Assembly: GCF_000143415.4 (NCBI RefSeq)
Contig: NW_003314371.1
Location: 269,031 to 333,030 of the forward strand
Length of the DNA: 64,000 nt
Direction of reading: 5' to 3'
Source: Selaginella moellendorffii
Taxonomy: Eukaryota > Streptophyta > Lycopodiopsida > Selaginellales > Selaginellaceae
In this document: positions 1-11,025 of the stretch, piece after piece
How positions within the stretch are numbered: position 1 is the first letter of the stretch
Layout of the letters: each line of letters opens with the position of its first letter
Made by a program: the position numbers and the translations under genes
Notes under the pieces: model-generated
Told to the model about the DNA's origin: nothing
Database searches by the model: none
Seen by the model: only the letters and a program-made list of their open reading frames with translations

Positions 1-2478
1 GCGAGTACCTCAATGGTCTTTGTAGCACGAGAGCGTCCCTCAGAGTTTCGAGGATGGGAAGCCTCGTCGATGCAGGTGATTTCCGCATAGAGTCCTGAAA
101 ATCTCTCTTTGAAAGGTATGAGTTCACATCCACCGGCCGCTGTTTGAACAGCGCTTCAAAAGTTTCCACGGCCCACTTAAGCGTATGCTCAGGTGCATAC
201 GGGAAGTTTTTCAAGGTACAGATTGGGAACTCTCTGTGCTCTGGTGGATCTCGAGTGGACGCATACATCTCCGACTGGAAAGGCACAAAGACCTGCGCAT
301 AACAGTGTCTGTAAAATAACAATAGGCCTTAAGCTGTTTGTTCGACTGTATTACCTGAACGCTACCTTTGGCTCCATGCTTTCCCCCGTCAATCAGAGGC
401 CTTCTATAGTTTACGCAACGCATGTCAATGTACAGCCTCGACGTAGAATTGTCCACAGCAGATATCACTCCTGCATGACACCGACTTTTCACGTTAGTAG
501 AAACGATAAACCAAAGTATATAACTAGCTCACCAGTCATCGACTCAAAGAACGAAGTGTCAAAAAGGCTCTCTGATGAAGCATCAAACTTTTCTTGTAGT
601 GCGTGAATCTGAGCAGCAGGATTTATCCTTCGTAAAGCTCTTGCTGCTGTCGGAGTTTTGGGTCTGTCTAAGTCGTCTATATGGTACAAAGCTTGATCTA
701 CTAGATTTGCCTTGGACACAGAATCCATGTCCGTCATAACAATGCGCCCACTAGTTCCACAACCCACACCCATCAAAACAAGATTTTTCAAAACCTCGGA
801 GCCTATTCCTCCAGCTCCCACAACCAGCCACTGAAACAGAAAAAACAAAAAACACAAGGACAGAGCATGTCAGCCAAATGCAAAGGACAAAACGGTCTAT
901 ACAGCAAACCTGCGAAGAGCTAAGCTTTTGCTGAAACTCTCGGCCAAAGAGCGCCGCCTGGGAATCATACCGTGATCCCAGCGGGGTGCGTTCTTCCAAA
1001 GACGAAGACTTAAGCGGCAAACACTCCGTTGCATCAAAGTAAAACCACTGATGCACTGGCATAAAAACCTTGGACAAAGCCTGCAAAAAGGAACGGAAAT
1101 CAGCAACCAACTTTGTCGGAAACTGGAACCAAACCTTGATGGCTTCCTGTGCAGCTATGCCTCCAGTGATGGCCACGATGGGACAAATCTCCACAGAACC
1201 TCCCTGTGCTACCAGCTTCACTAGTTCCTCGTCCAGCCCGGACGTCCCATCTCTTCTTCCTGCACCTGAATCCGATGAGCAAGCTTCCTCGTTCGCGCTA
1301 CTAGAGCTGTCGGCATCTCTCTTTCCCGTGGCCGAGGAGGAAGTCACACCAGACTTGGAACGATCCAAGTCGGGAGTTTTGCACGAAAAATCTCCATTCT
1401 CTTGCAGCGAGCCGCCGGGGGAAGCCCGAAGCCACATTTCTCTAGCCAGCTTCACCACCTCCTCGGCATCAGCATCCTCGAGAGTTGAGCCAGCTCCCGT
1501 AGAAGACAACCCGTGCTGCCTCTCGTACTCGTCCGCGGCTTGGAACGCAATGTGGAGGCATGGTGTCCGGCCTGCCTTTGCCGGATCGCTGATGCAAAAC
1601 TCCGGCGAGTTGATGGACTTGTCCATCGGAAGAAAGCTCATCTTCTTCACAGGCCTCTTCTTGTGGAAGTATCCCCCGGACACATACCTGTTGAATCCCC
1701 GAGTATCCTCCGGGATGGTGAAGGAGCAAGAGCCCGTGACCGTGACTGGATACGAAGCCCTGTGGTTGAGCTCCTCCATCCCAGAGATCCCACTAAAAAC
1801 CACCTCGTCCCCGTCTTCCAGGCCGTGCCTTTGCTCCTCCACCACTGTGACAGTCGCTGGAGAGTCCTGCGTAATGCCCTCGACCAGCACGGGCGAAACA
1901 GGCTCGCCGGTCTCGTCCAGCACGGAGAAACACTCTCCCAGGTCAACGAAGACGAAGGAGAAGACCCCCCGAGAGATGGCGGCGACGAGCATCACCCCGG
2001 CCTCTCGGCACATCCGGTTGACGTGAGCGATGTAGGGGAGAGTCCCCATGGTGACGACAAGGAGCTGGAAGTCCTTGAGCGAGCTCTCCAGCGCGGCCTC
2101 GGAGATGGCTATGGCGTCCACGCAAGGGCTGAGCTCTCGCAGAGTCCTGGCCGTGGCCACTGCTCTGTTCGACCCGACATCGCCCTCTTTGAGCAGCATC
2201 TGGCATCCCAAATCCTCCACGCACACCGTGCCTTCGTCCACCAATCCCACGCTGGCGACGCCCGAGAGCGCCAGGTTCTTGGCGACCTCGGCGCCCATGC
2301 CGCGGCAGCCCAGCACCAAAACTCTGCTGCTCGACAGCCACTCCACGGCCTTCCTGCCAATGCTGTGCATCAATCGCGAGTAGAGTACCTCGTCCATGGT
2401 GTCCGACACCGTCGACGCCGGGCGGCCGACCCCGACGCGATCCAATTCCATGGTCACCATCGCCGTGCTCTCCTCCAA
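1..2478 (-). CDS. Ubiquitin-activating enzyme E1 (UBA1-type), 5' part; runs off the left edge
   Basis: E1 enzymes adenylate ubiquitin and load it onto a catalytic cysteine. Exons read on the minus strand: 2478-1135, 1080-910, 830-533, 470-355 and 292 to beyond base 1, all with compatible phases (about 740 residues visible). The first half is the inactive adenylation repeat (glycine-rich VLGCRGMGAEVAKNL, about residues 50-70). The second is the active repeat (VVGAGGIGSEVLKN in the 830-533 exon), followed by AVDN...RLYIDMRC and the DPPEHREFPICTLKNFP block that leads into the catalytic-cysteine domain, which lies outside the window. Intron 1 (1134-1081, 54 nt) is in frame and stop-free, so it can be mistaken for coding sequence; removing it restores QEAIK|ALSKVFMP alignment to other E1s. 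The usual SNLNRQFLFR block reads ANLVDQALYH, so the ATP-contacting arginine is missing. The start is the first ATG, 290 bp from the divergent neighbour. Confidence 0.9.
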
Positions 2479-2767
2479 ACCCTAAATCCTCCTCTGCCCT
2501 AAATCAGTTACCTTTAAGAACTTTTAACCATAAACCTCTAGGTTTTAAGTCTTGGTAATTAAAATATCCGTTATATTAATATTATTCTTATTTTATTTAT
2601 TATTACTTTTATTTTTTATAATAAGAAAACTTTTTTTTTTTTTGCCTTTTTATGTGTTTAACCTCATTTTAATTTTCCGAAGTTTCTGCGTTTTTAGTGT
2701 TTAAATGTTTGTGAACCTCTTCTAAATTTAAGCCTCTTAAAATCTTCCTGCTTTCTCTCTTCGAAGA
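2479..2767. promoter_or_regulatory. Divergent intergenic region between E1 gene and NHL-like gene
   Basis: This 289-bp, strongly AT-rich gap separates the start codons of two divergently transcribed genes, so it must hold both promoters and 5' UTRs. It contains AT-only runs around 2545-2640 and a T-tract near 2630-2642. I see no specific factor site that I can support. Confidence 0.4.
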
Positions 2768-3470
2768 ATGCTGCTCCGGCGATGGCGCTTGCTCGTCGCT
2801 GTGGCAACTCTCGCGATTGGAATGGTGATATGGACCTCGACACTGTCTCCAAAGAGGCCACTCGTCATGCTCAAGGTGAGATAGCTCCGCCTTGTTTGAT
2901 CGATCGATTGATCCCAGCTTTGCTCGTATCATAGAGCATCAAGATCAACTACTGGAATGTTTCCATGGGCCACGACTCGCGAGGGCTGCCAACCAGCCTC
3001 CTCGCCTCCAAATCCACAGTGGTGCTCAAGATCACAAATGGCGACGATTTCTGGGGCTACAGCATCAAAGGCCTCATGACAATGAACATCTTTCTCCGCG
3101 AGATCTCCTCCACAACCGTAAGAATCTCTCCAAAAGTCCCGCAAACTTTTTGATTCTCTCTCTCTCTCTCTCGCTCCAGATCGGTCAATTCTACGAGCCG
3201 CGCAAGACCACCACCGAAGTGACCGTGGAGCTGCGATCGAGCTCCACCCCACTCTATGGAGCGTCGCCCAGCGTCGCTTACGGCGATGGCGATGAATTCT
3301 ACATCTTCTTCGAGGCGGCATTGCAAACCGAGGCTGGATTCTTGCCCTTCATGTACAAGTACACATTCACGGACATTGTCACTTGTACGCTCACTGGCAC
3401 AAGCGCCGGCCCTAATCGCAACCTCGCCATCGTTTCCACTGGCCATTCTTGCCCACGCCTGGACGAATAG
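2768..3470 (+). CDS. Small membrane-anchored protein, LEA_2/NDR1-HIN1-like (tentative)
   Basis: Three exons (2768-2875, 2935-3117, 3180-3470) with phase-0 junctions give 193 residues. The N-terminus is basic (MLLRRWR) followed by one hydrophobic segment (about residues 8-24), as in a type II signal anchor. The rest is a beta-rich domain containing KINYWNVSMGHDSRG, STVVLKITNGDDFWGYSI and a closing YKYTFTDIVTCTLTG block. This layout (short cytosolic tail, one TM, about 160-residue beta domain ending in strands) is that of the LEA_2/NHL family, members of which act at the plasma membrane in stress and defence. The NPN motif of classic NHLs is not seen, so the assignment is by architecture only. 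It ends 130 bp before the ABC transporter, on the same strand. Confidence 0.55.
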
Positions 3471-3599
3471 AAGAGAGTTTTACCTTCTAGCAAGAGCTTG
3501 TCTGTCCTGCCAAATATTATAGGGCTTTGTGGCAAGTGCGCGAATCGATCGCGATCGATAGGTTTGCTTGATTGATGCGAGCATTGGATCGGAGCGAGC

Positions 3600-6500
3600 A
3601 TGGAGTCGAGCGATCTCCGCCAGCGCCTCCTTCCAGGCGATGAGGTACGGCGCAAGAATCTCAATCACAGCGCAGGGGAATCGATCACGCCGTATGCCTC
3701 GGCCGGATTGGCGAGCCGGGCTTTCTTCCTGTGGCTCAATCCCGTGCTGGCGCTGGGCTACAAGGCGCCGCTGGAGCCGGCCGACATTCCAGCGCTCGCG
3801 CCGGAGGATGGATCGCGGGAGGCGTGCAATCAGCTCTCCAGGGCGTGGGATTTCGAGCGGCGGCGGCGAGGGATCGACGGCGCGTCGCTCTCCAGCGCGC
3901 TTGCGCGGTGCTACTGGAAGGAGATGGCGGCGGCCGGGGTCTTCGCCTTTCTCAAGTCGGTGACGCTCTCGGTCGGGCCGCTGGTTCTCAACTCCTTCAT
4001 CGCTTTCGCCAATGGGAGAGTCCTCTTCAAAGGCGAAGGCTACGTCCTGGTGGCGGCCTTGTTCCTCGCCAAGATGGTCGAGTCCATCTCCCAGCGGCAC
4101 TGGTACTTTGCGAGCCGGCGAGTGGGGATGCGAGCTCGCGCCGCGCTGATTGGAGCCATCTACGAGAAGGAGCTCAAGCTCTCCAACCTGGGAAGACAGT
4201 CCCACGCCGCTGGAGAGATCGTCAACTACATGGCGGTGGACGCCTACCGCGTCGGCGAGTTCCCTTACTGGTTCCATATGGCCTGGACGGTTCCACTGCA
4301 GATCTTCATCGCCATGGGGATCATCTATTTCTCGGTGGGACTGGCTACGTTCGCGGGGCTGGCAGTCATCTTTCTTACGATGTTCTTGAACGGGCCGGTG
4401 GTGAGGATACAGCAAAAGTGTCAGGCCATGCTCATGGCTGCGCAAGACGAGCGGCTGCGAGCAACGTCGGAGGCTCTCAGGAACATGAAGATTCTCAAGC
4501 TGCAAGCTTGGGAGGACAAGTTCATGGCCGCGATCCAGAACCTCCGAGACGCTGAGTTCCAGTGGATACGAGGAGTGCAGTACCGGAGGACTCTAAACTC
4601 CATATTCTTCTGGGTGTCGCCGATCCTGGTCACGACTTCCACCTTCGTGGCGGCGTACTTACTCGGGATTCCTCTGTCTGCCAGCAATGTGTTCACGGCT
4701 CTCGCGACGCTGCGGATTATCCAGGAGAGCATACGCCTCGTTCCGGACGTGATCTCCGCCTTTGTCAACGTGAGGGTGTCACTAGCTCGCATTTCTCGCT
4801 TTCTTGGCGAGGACGAGCTAGACCCCAGCATAGTCTCGAGATCGTCCTCCCGTGACAACGAGGTTGCAGTTCGCATTGAACACGCGGATTTCGACTGGGA
4901 CAGTGATGAGCTTATTCCCACTCTCAAGGACATTACCTTGACTGTCAAGCGTGGAGAGAAGCTGGCGGTTTGCGGAGAAGTTGGATCCGGGAAGTCTACT
5001 CTTTTGCATGCAATTCTTGGGGAACTTCCCAAGCTTCGTGGAACGGTACATATGCTCGCAGTGTTCTTCCAGCTCTTCATTTATTTCTTTTTGCCTTTCA
5101 GATTCACGTGTCTGGAAGTGTTGCTTATGTCGCTCAGTCAGCGTGGATCCAGAGCGGAACGATTCGAGACAATATACTCTTTGGTCTTCCACTTGAAAAC
5201 GACCGGTATATCATGACGCTCAGAGCTTGCGCTCTAGATAAGGATCTCGAGAACTTACAGTTTGGGGACCTCACGGAGATTGGCGAGAGGGGCTTGAACG
5301 TGAGCGGAGGCCAAAAGCAACGGATACAGCTTGCTCGCGCTATTTACCAGGATGCGGATGTTTACCTCTTGGACGATCCCTTCAGTGCAGTGGACGCTCA
5401 GACAGGAGCTCTACTTCTTAAGGTGATTTGGATCGTGCTGCTCTAACTGTATCTTTTAATATATTTGTGCAGAACTGCATATTAGGGGCTTTGTCGGCAA
5501 AGACAATCATCCTTGTCACCCACCAAGTCGACTTTCTGCCAATATTTGATTCCATTTTGGTACGATTTTGTTCTTGATATTTTATTCCTGCTCGTTTTCT
5601 CATCTCTCTCTGCAGTTGCTGCACGACGGCGAGATACACAGCTTCGGAAAGTATGAAGATTTATTAAAAGAAAGCGAGCTCTTCCAAGACCTTGTTGGTG
5701 CCCACAAGGATGTCATGGGAACTCGAGCCCAGGGGCCCGAGAAACGGGTGCTGGACAGAAGGCTGAGCAGCAAAAATTCTCAAAAGAGGAAACACGACCA
5801 AGAACAAGTGGCAGACAGAATAAAAGGCGACCAACTGATCAAACTGGAAGAAGTTGAGCGTGGAGACACTGGAATGAGGCCGTATATCTATTATCTCGGC
5901 CAGGCCAACGGGTTTTTGTACATCGGGTTGGCGGTGCTAGTTTATCTCGTCTTCACTGGGGGGCAGCTTTCGTCAAACTGGTGGATGGCATCACATGTTG
6001 GAAATCCAAACGTCTCAGCTGGTCGATTGGTCGGAATATATGCAGCCATTGGACTCAGCACAGTGCCGTTTGTCAACCTGAGATCTCTTTTTACTGTCAC
6101 CATGGGACTAGAGGCTTCAAAATCCTTCTTCTCGGAGCTCACAGCCTCCCTGTTTCGCGCTCCAATGTCGTTCTTCGATAGCACTCCAACGGGGCGAATA
6201 CTCAGCCGGGTATGCTTGATTGTTTTTGTCGTCGTCAATTGTTCTCACACCTTTTTTGTTGTATTGGCAGCTATCTGTGGATTTGAGTATTCTCGATGTC
6301 GACATTCCTTTCAGCATGCAGATTGCTATGTCTGCAACTCTAAATGCCTATAGCAGCCTGGCGGTCACAGCAGCGGTCACTTGGCAGATTTTGATCGTGG
6401 TCATCCCCGTAATATATATCAGCAGGAGACTCCAGGTAACAAACTATTCCATTGTTTCTTGTATTTACTCTAGATGCAGCTCTACTACTTGGCTTCGGCT

Positions 6501-7995
6501 AGAGACTTGATGAGAATTCACGGTACAACGAAATCGCCACTAGCCAGCTACTTGCAAGAGACTATCGCAGGTGCTTCGACGATACGATCTTATTGTAAGG
6601 AAAAGCTTTTTATGGAGAAGATGCTACAACTTGTGGATGACAATTCAGGACCTGCATTCTATAGCAACGCAGCCAATGAATGGCTGATCCAGCGCCTAGA
6701 GACACTCTGGTCATTAATCGTGTGCTGCTCGGCTCTTGTAATGGTGATACTTCCCTCTGGTCAAATTTCAGCAGGTATAGTTTTGCCATTTCTGGAGGAC
6801 TACCTGCTAATAGCAATTTTTGTAACAGGATTTGCTGGTCTGGCGATTTCATATGGTCTGTCCTTGAACGTTGCACAGGTGATAAGTGTGCAAAATCAGT
6901 GTAATCTGGCCAATTTTATCGTATCTGTGGAGCGTATCAAGCAGTACCTGCATCTTCCACGTGAAGAACCTCAGACAAACATTCTAAATGAGCCTCCTGC
7001 GAGCTGGCCAGACTGCGGTAAAATTGAGCTTCAAAATCTTCAGGTAGAACAAAAGAAAAGCATCCGACTATTTTGTATTGATGAACGTTCGTTTTCTTTT
7101 CATTATCTGCAGATTAGATATGTGCCAGGATCTCCACTAGTTCTAAAAGGGATTTCCTGCACATTTGAGGGTGGTCAAAGGGTCGGCATTGTCGGGCGAA
7201 CAGGGAGTGGCAAAACCACTCTAATCAGCGCTTTGTTTCGTCTAGTTGAACCAGCAGGAGGGACAATAGTTATCGATGGTGTTGACATAACCAAAGTTCC
7301 ACTTAAAGTTCTTCGTTCCAGGCTCAGTATAATCCCTCAAGAGCCAACATTATTTCGTGGTACAGTCCGTTTTAATGTGGATCCATTGGAGGAGCATCCG
7401 GACACCTTGATTTGGGAGGTAAAATAATTCCGTATGGTTCTTTGTCCTCCTCTAAATCATTATTCGTCACGTAGGTGCTTGAAAAATGCCACCTTCGCGA
7501 GAGCATAAAAGAGAAGCCAGGAAAGCTCAGCTCATTGGGTAAGCTCTGATCAAACTCTCAATTTCGTTATGGAAATGACGTTCATCTTTGCAGTTGGAGA
7601 CGATGGTGAAAACTGGAGCGTCGGGCAGCGCCAATTGTTCTGTTTAGCTCGAGCGCTACTTAAAAAGAGCCGCATCCTCGTCTTGGATGAAGCGACAGCT
7701 TCCATTGACAACGCTACCGATGCCATCCTTCAAAAACTTCTAAGAGAGGAGTTTTCGGATTGCACCGTCATAACTGTAGCTCACAGGATTCCCACGGTCA
7801 TTGACAGTGACATGGTCTTGGCTCTGAGAGATGGTAAGCTTGTGAACCTTGTTTGTTGTCCAGCCAACCTTGCTCCTTTGGTTGGCAGGTATTGTAGCTG
7901 AGTTCGACGTGCCGGAGAAGCTCCTGAATGATCGAACCTCGCTCTTTGCAAAGCTTGTGGCCGAGTACTGGTCTAGCGCTCAGCAAAATCACTAA
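3600..7995 (+). CDS. ABC transporter, C subfamily (MRP/ABCC type), lacking TMD0
   Basis: Eleven exons (3600-5045, 5102-5422, 5473-5559, 5616-6209, 6271-6435, 6474-6774, 6829-7043, 7113-7418, 7475-7538, 7594-7833, 7889-7995) sum to 1,281 residues with consistent phases. Order: L0-type leader ([12 protein letters not shown]), TMD1, NBD1 (Walker [12 protein letters not shown] near residue 460, signature [18 protein letters not shown], switch THQVD), linker, TMD2, NBD2 ([10 protein letters not shown], signature [24 protein letters not shown]). Both nucleotide sites look catalytically complete. Plant ABCCs typically export glutathione conjugates, folates, phytate or anthocyanins into the vacuole; the substrate here cannot be read from sequence. 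Most plant members begin with an extra five-helix TMD0; here only 130 bp separate the start from the upstream gene, so TMD0 is absent. The intron at 6775-6828 is a stop-free 54-mer. Confidence 0.92.
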
Positions 7996-8077
7996 GGTTG
8001 ATCAATTATGAGAATAAGATGCACTGTTACTAAGGGTACATATTTTGCAATTGGGGCTTTCTGTTCTTCAGCTCGAA

Positions 8078-9335
8078 ATGCCGCTCAAGTACGTTTCTGT
8101 GATAGGTGAGGAAATGCCCATATCTTCTCTCTTCCAACTAAGGCCTTTCACAGGCACTGGCGCCTCCCTAGAATGCCAAGAAATTGCTCGGCAGTTTAGA
8201 CTACAGTATGTTTGCTCGAAGGATCTCATCGATTCTGCGGGGTCTGTTCTAGAATCATCGTTTACAATTTCAACATTTGTAGCTCTTGTGCCTTTCCAGG
8301 ACAACTGCAGCTGAATCAAAAGTCGATTTTCTTGCAAATGCGATGAACAAGAGCGGGTCGAAAAACTTTGTGATTGAGGACTTCCCCGGTACTCTCCAAG
8401 ATTACCTCGTGTTTGAGCAAAAGGTTCGCAAAGCATGTTTTTATCATCTTTTTCGTTTCTCACTTCTTTGCTAACAGACTGGATTGATTCCCGAATTCGT
8501 GCTCTGCTTGGTAAGTTCTCTAGTAGTACGTGCTTTAGTAATCAGCTTTTACAGGAGGTTCCAGGGCAGCAAAATGGTTGTGAACCAACGCTTCTGCAGC
8601 ATTACGAGAGTAATGGACTGCTCAGAAAAGTATTCCTTTTCTTTGGTTTTTCCATAGATCTTACTATGTTTGTTCTAGATCAATCCTTCAAATTTCCATG
8701 CGGAGTTAAAAAAGGTTATGTTCGCTCCACTTCTTCAGGTTCGTTACTCTTTTTCATATTCTAACAAAGGTGCTGACCTCTCGTAATCGTGTGTAGAATG
8801 AACTCCTTGAGCTCTCCGAGGAGCTATTGCGAGCCATTGACGACGGGGACTATGGAACGTATGAGAAACTTTGTGACACTGGATTGACAGCATTCGAACC
8901 AGAAGCACAAGGCATGGTTTTTGTTAAATCTTTCTTCTTGCTCGCGGACTAAGTAGATCCAAACAGGGCAATTGGTGGAGGGACTCCCATTCCACAAGTT
9001 CTACTTCGACATGAGACAATCAGGGAACTTTTCGCAAAGAGTCTCCACGATTGCGGCTCCCAAAGTTATGCTCCTGTCGGGCGACGTTGCTCTCGTGACG
9101 TACACGAGGCTCATGCAAGCCATTGGCACACCACTGGCTGGGTATGTGGATGCATACAACGAGACTCGCCTGTGGAAGCTGAGCAAAACCAAGGCAGATG
9201 AATGGGCATGGAAGCATATACATTTCCACCGCTCAAGGTGTCCTACAAATGCAGAGTTTTACAAGGTTAGCATGCAGCAAACACTGCTTTAGTTCTTATC
9301 TCTCAACGCTACTCGTCGCGCAGGTCAATCGCTAA
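8078..9335 (+). CDS. Adenylate-kinase-like domain fused to a CaMKII association domain
   Basis: Nine exons (8078-8105, 8154-8241, 8300-8423, 8478-8510, 8555-8629, 8679-8738, 8797-8911, 8967-9265, 9324-9335) total exactly 278 codons. Residues 1 to about 136 follow the nucleoside-monophosphate kinase fold: KYVSVIG then a P-loop position, CQEIARQF, the FVIEDFPGTLQDY block (kinases have DGFPRT) and HYESNGLLRKIN. The P-loop reads TGASLEC instead of GxGSGKGT, the FPR arginine is lost and the arginine-rich LID is almost absent, so catalysis is unlikely. Residues from about 137 match the CaMKII association (hub) domain: ELLELSEELLRAIDDGDY, LTAFEPEAQG, VEGLPFHKFYF and HIHFHRSRCPT. This NTF2-like domain oligomerises CaMKII in animals. 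Intron 7 uses a GC donor (CAAG|GC); a GT-AG alternative in the same frame would add a few residues. A single gene is favoured because every junction keeps frame. Confidence 0.8.
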
Positions 9336-11025
9336 ACTCGCCGTTCGAATCAAAAAGCTTAAATGGTAAGGTATTGCTTAGAGTAAAGAGCCTTTAAAAT
9401 TAAACATAAGAGCTTTAAAGCTCTAAATAATGCAGGATGCAAAAGATTCCGCGCACAATCTCCCCATCGCAAGACTGAAAAGCATGCAACATTTCAGATT
9501 ATAGCAGCCAGGGCCACTCAAGAAGCCCTATAGAATTTTTTTGTTTTCCTTAGCATGATTTAGTATTTGGAAGTGATGACTATATTGGATGGTCCTAATG
9601 ATGGAAGTGGTTGTAATTCTTCGGATACTACTTTATCCATCACGAATAGCATCAATACAGTAATCACTTCGAAGCTTTTAAAAATAGGATCTACATATTT
9701 TGTCTTGGTAATGGGAGATTTCACTTCCTGAACATAGTCGCTTCTATATATCAGGTGAAGCAGGATCTAACGTCCACATCTTGATTGATTTCATTTGCTG
9801 TTAAATCCATCCATTGTTTGAATTTCTTTTCCACAAGTACAAATGGATACTGATGAGAACGATTCTGGGCAAGTGTGGCGATCCGGCGCCAGGAATCGCC
9901 TAAAATCCATCGTGAGGCTCTTTGGGTATCGAGGTTTCTTCATTTGAATCCTTGGAATCTTTCGGTCGTTTCTTACAAGCGCCAAGTCTCTAGGAACCTT
10001 ACAAAGTTCCGCCAGATTTGCGATGCAGTCTGGGAATGTGTGCAGCAGGCATGCCATCGCTCGCTGCCAGAGTTTGAAGGCAATCCACCAGCGTCAGGAA
10101 AGATGAACCTTGATCTCGGCCAACTCTTCCTTCCACTCTATGGCGCAAAAGATATCGGGCCTCCTTGGGTACCAAGCCACGTTGGGGTTGACTTAGCACT
10201 ACGGGGGCCAAGGTTTTCAGCGTACTTGGCACAACGCCCACATTTTCAGGATGACTAGGATGGTTGGTTGTCAACGTGGCCAATTCGAATTACCCCGCGA
10301 GACCCTGCCAGGAACTAGAAACCTTTGTTGGTCTACAGGAAAACGTTGCGGATGGCATTCTCTCTGGGGATATACTTTTTCTTCGCTCTCGTTTTGCTCA
10401 TGGTCTGGTGGGAGAACTTGGCGCTGCGGCGATTCGTCACAGGCGCTAACGGCCTCTTGGTTAAGACGAGCTGTGTGACCATAGGTATGGCTTCTTTCTC
10501 CTGCTTCATGTTATTTCGAGGTTGAACTTTTTGGACAGGGACCTTGCGCCTCAGCAAGGGGACAAGGTGAAAAGAACACACCAGTTCGTGCTTGATTATC
10601 AATGAGCAGAAAACAAGTGTGTAACTCGAGAGAGAAAACTCACGTCTCCTCATGGTGTTTCTTCTCCCGCACACCCAGTTCAACACATGGGAAATGAAAA
10701 CTCCGCATGCAATCGAAATGAGTTGTTTTGAGTAAATTGATCTCTTAACCTATAGAGCATGGCGAAAAGAATCATTGGTCGAAAATTTGCGGGGCTTTGT
10801 CCATACGTGTTTTCCTGTTCTTCACTCATTTTATGTTTTTTTGAAATAAATTATTCTTGTATTACTGATATGACGGCTGCTGGTCTTTGTTTGTCAGGAT
10901 TCAAATCAATGCTCTTGAGCATTTACAGTTTACGAGTGGACAAGAAAAAGAAACGACACGAAGGAAACCACGCAGCACTCCCACCAACAGTGTCTAGGAC
11001 TTAGTCTCTCCCCAGAGACCTTTCC
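9336..11025. other. Intergenic stretch with gene relics
   Basis: About 1.7 kb without a supportable gene. Bases 9840-10480 are richer in G+C than the flanks and contain short open frames and a PPR relic (listed separately). Bases 10260-10450 hold short overlapping open stretches in different frames that I cannot assign to any family. The last 300 bases presumably include the UGT promoter. Confidence 0.4.
10055..10145 (+). pseudogene. PPR-gene fragment
   Basis: This stretch matches bases of the PPR gene near 16,890-16,975 (shared segments 'ggcaatccaccagcgt' and 'ttgatctcggccaactct' in the same order and spacing). The frame is broken and neither flank continues as PPR repeats. It is a small relic of a related PPR gene copy. 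Confidence 0.6.

Noticed and set aside
1070-2502. Long plus-strand open frames (318 and 329 codons)
   Set aside because: They lie antisense to the first exon of the E1 gene, have low-complexity composition and no family motif; they are shadows of a GC-rich coding exon.
3480-4505. 341-codon minus-strand open frame, and a 274-codon plus-strand frame over the same span
   Set aside because: Both overlap ABCC exon 1, whose own frame has clear transporter motifs; the others are rich in Arg and His and have no homology that I recognise.
9875-10258. 127-codon plus-strand open frame
   Set aside because: Its middle is a frame-broken PPR relic and the rest shows no family; not a convincing gene.
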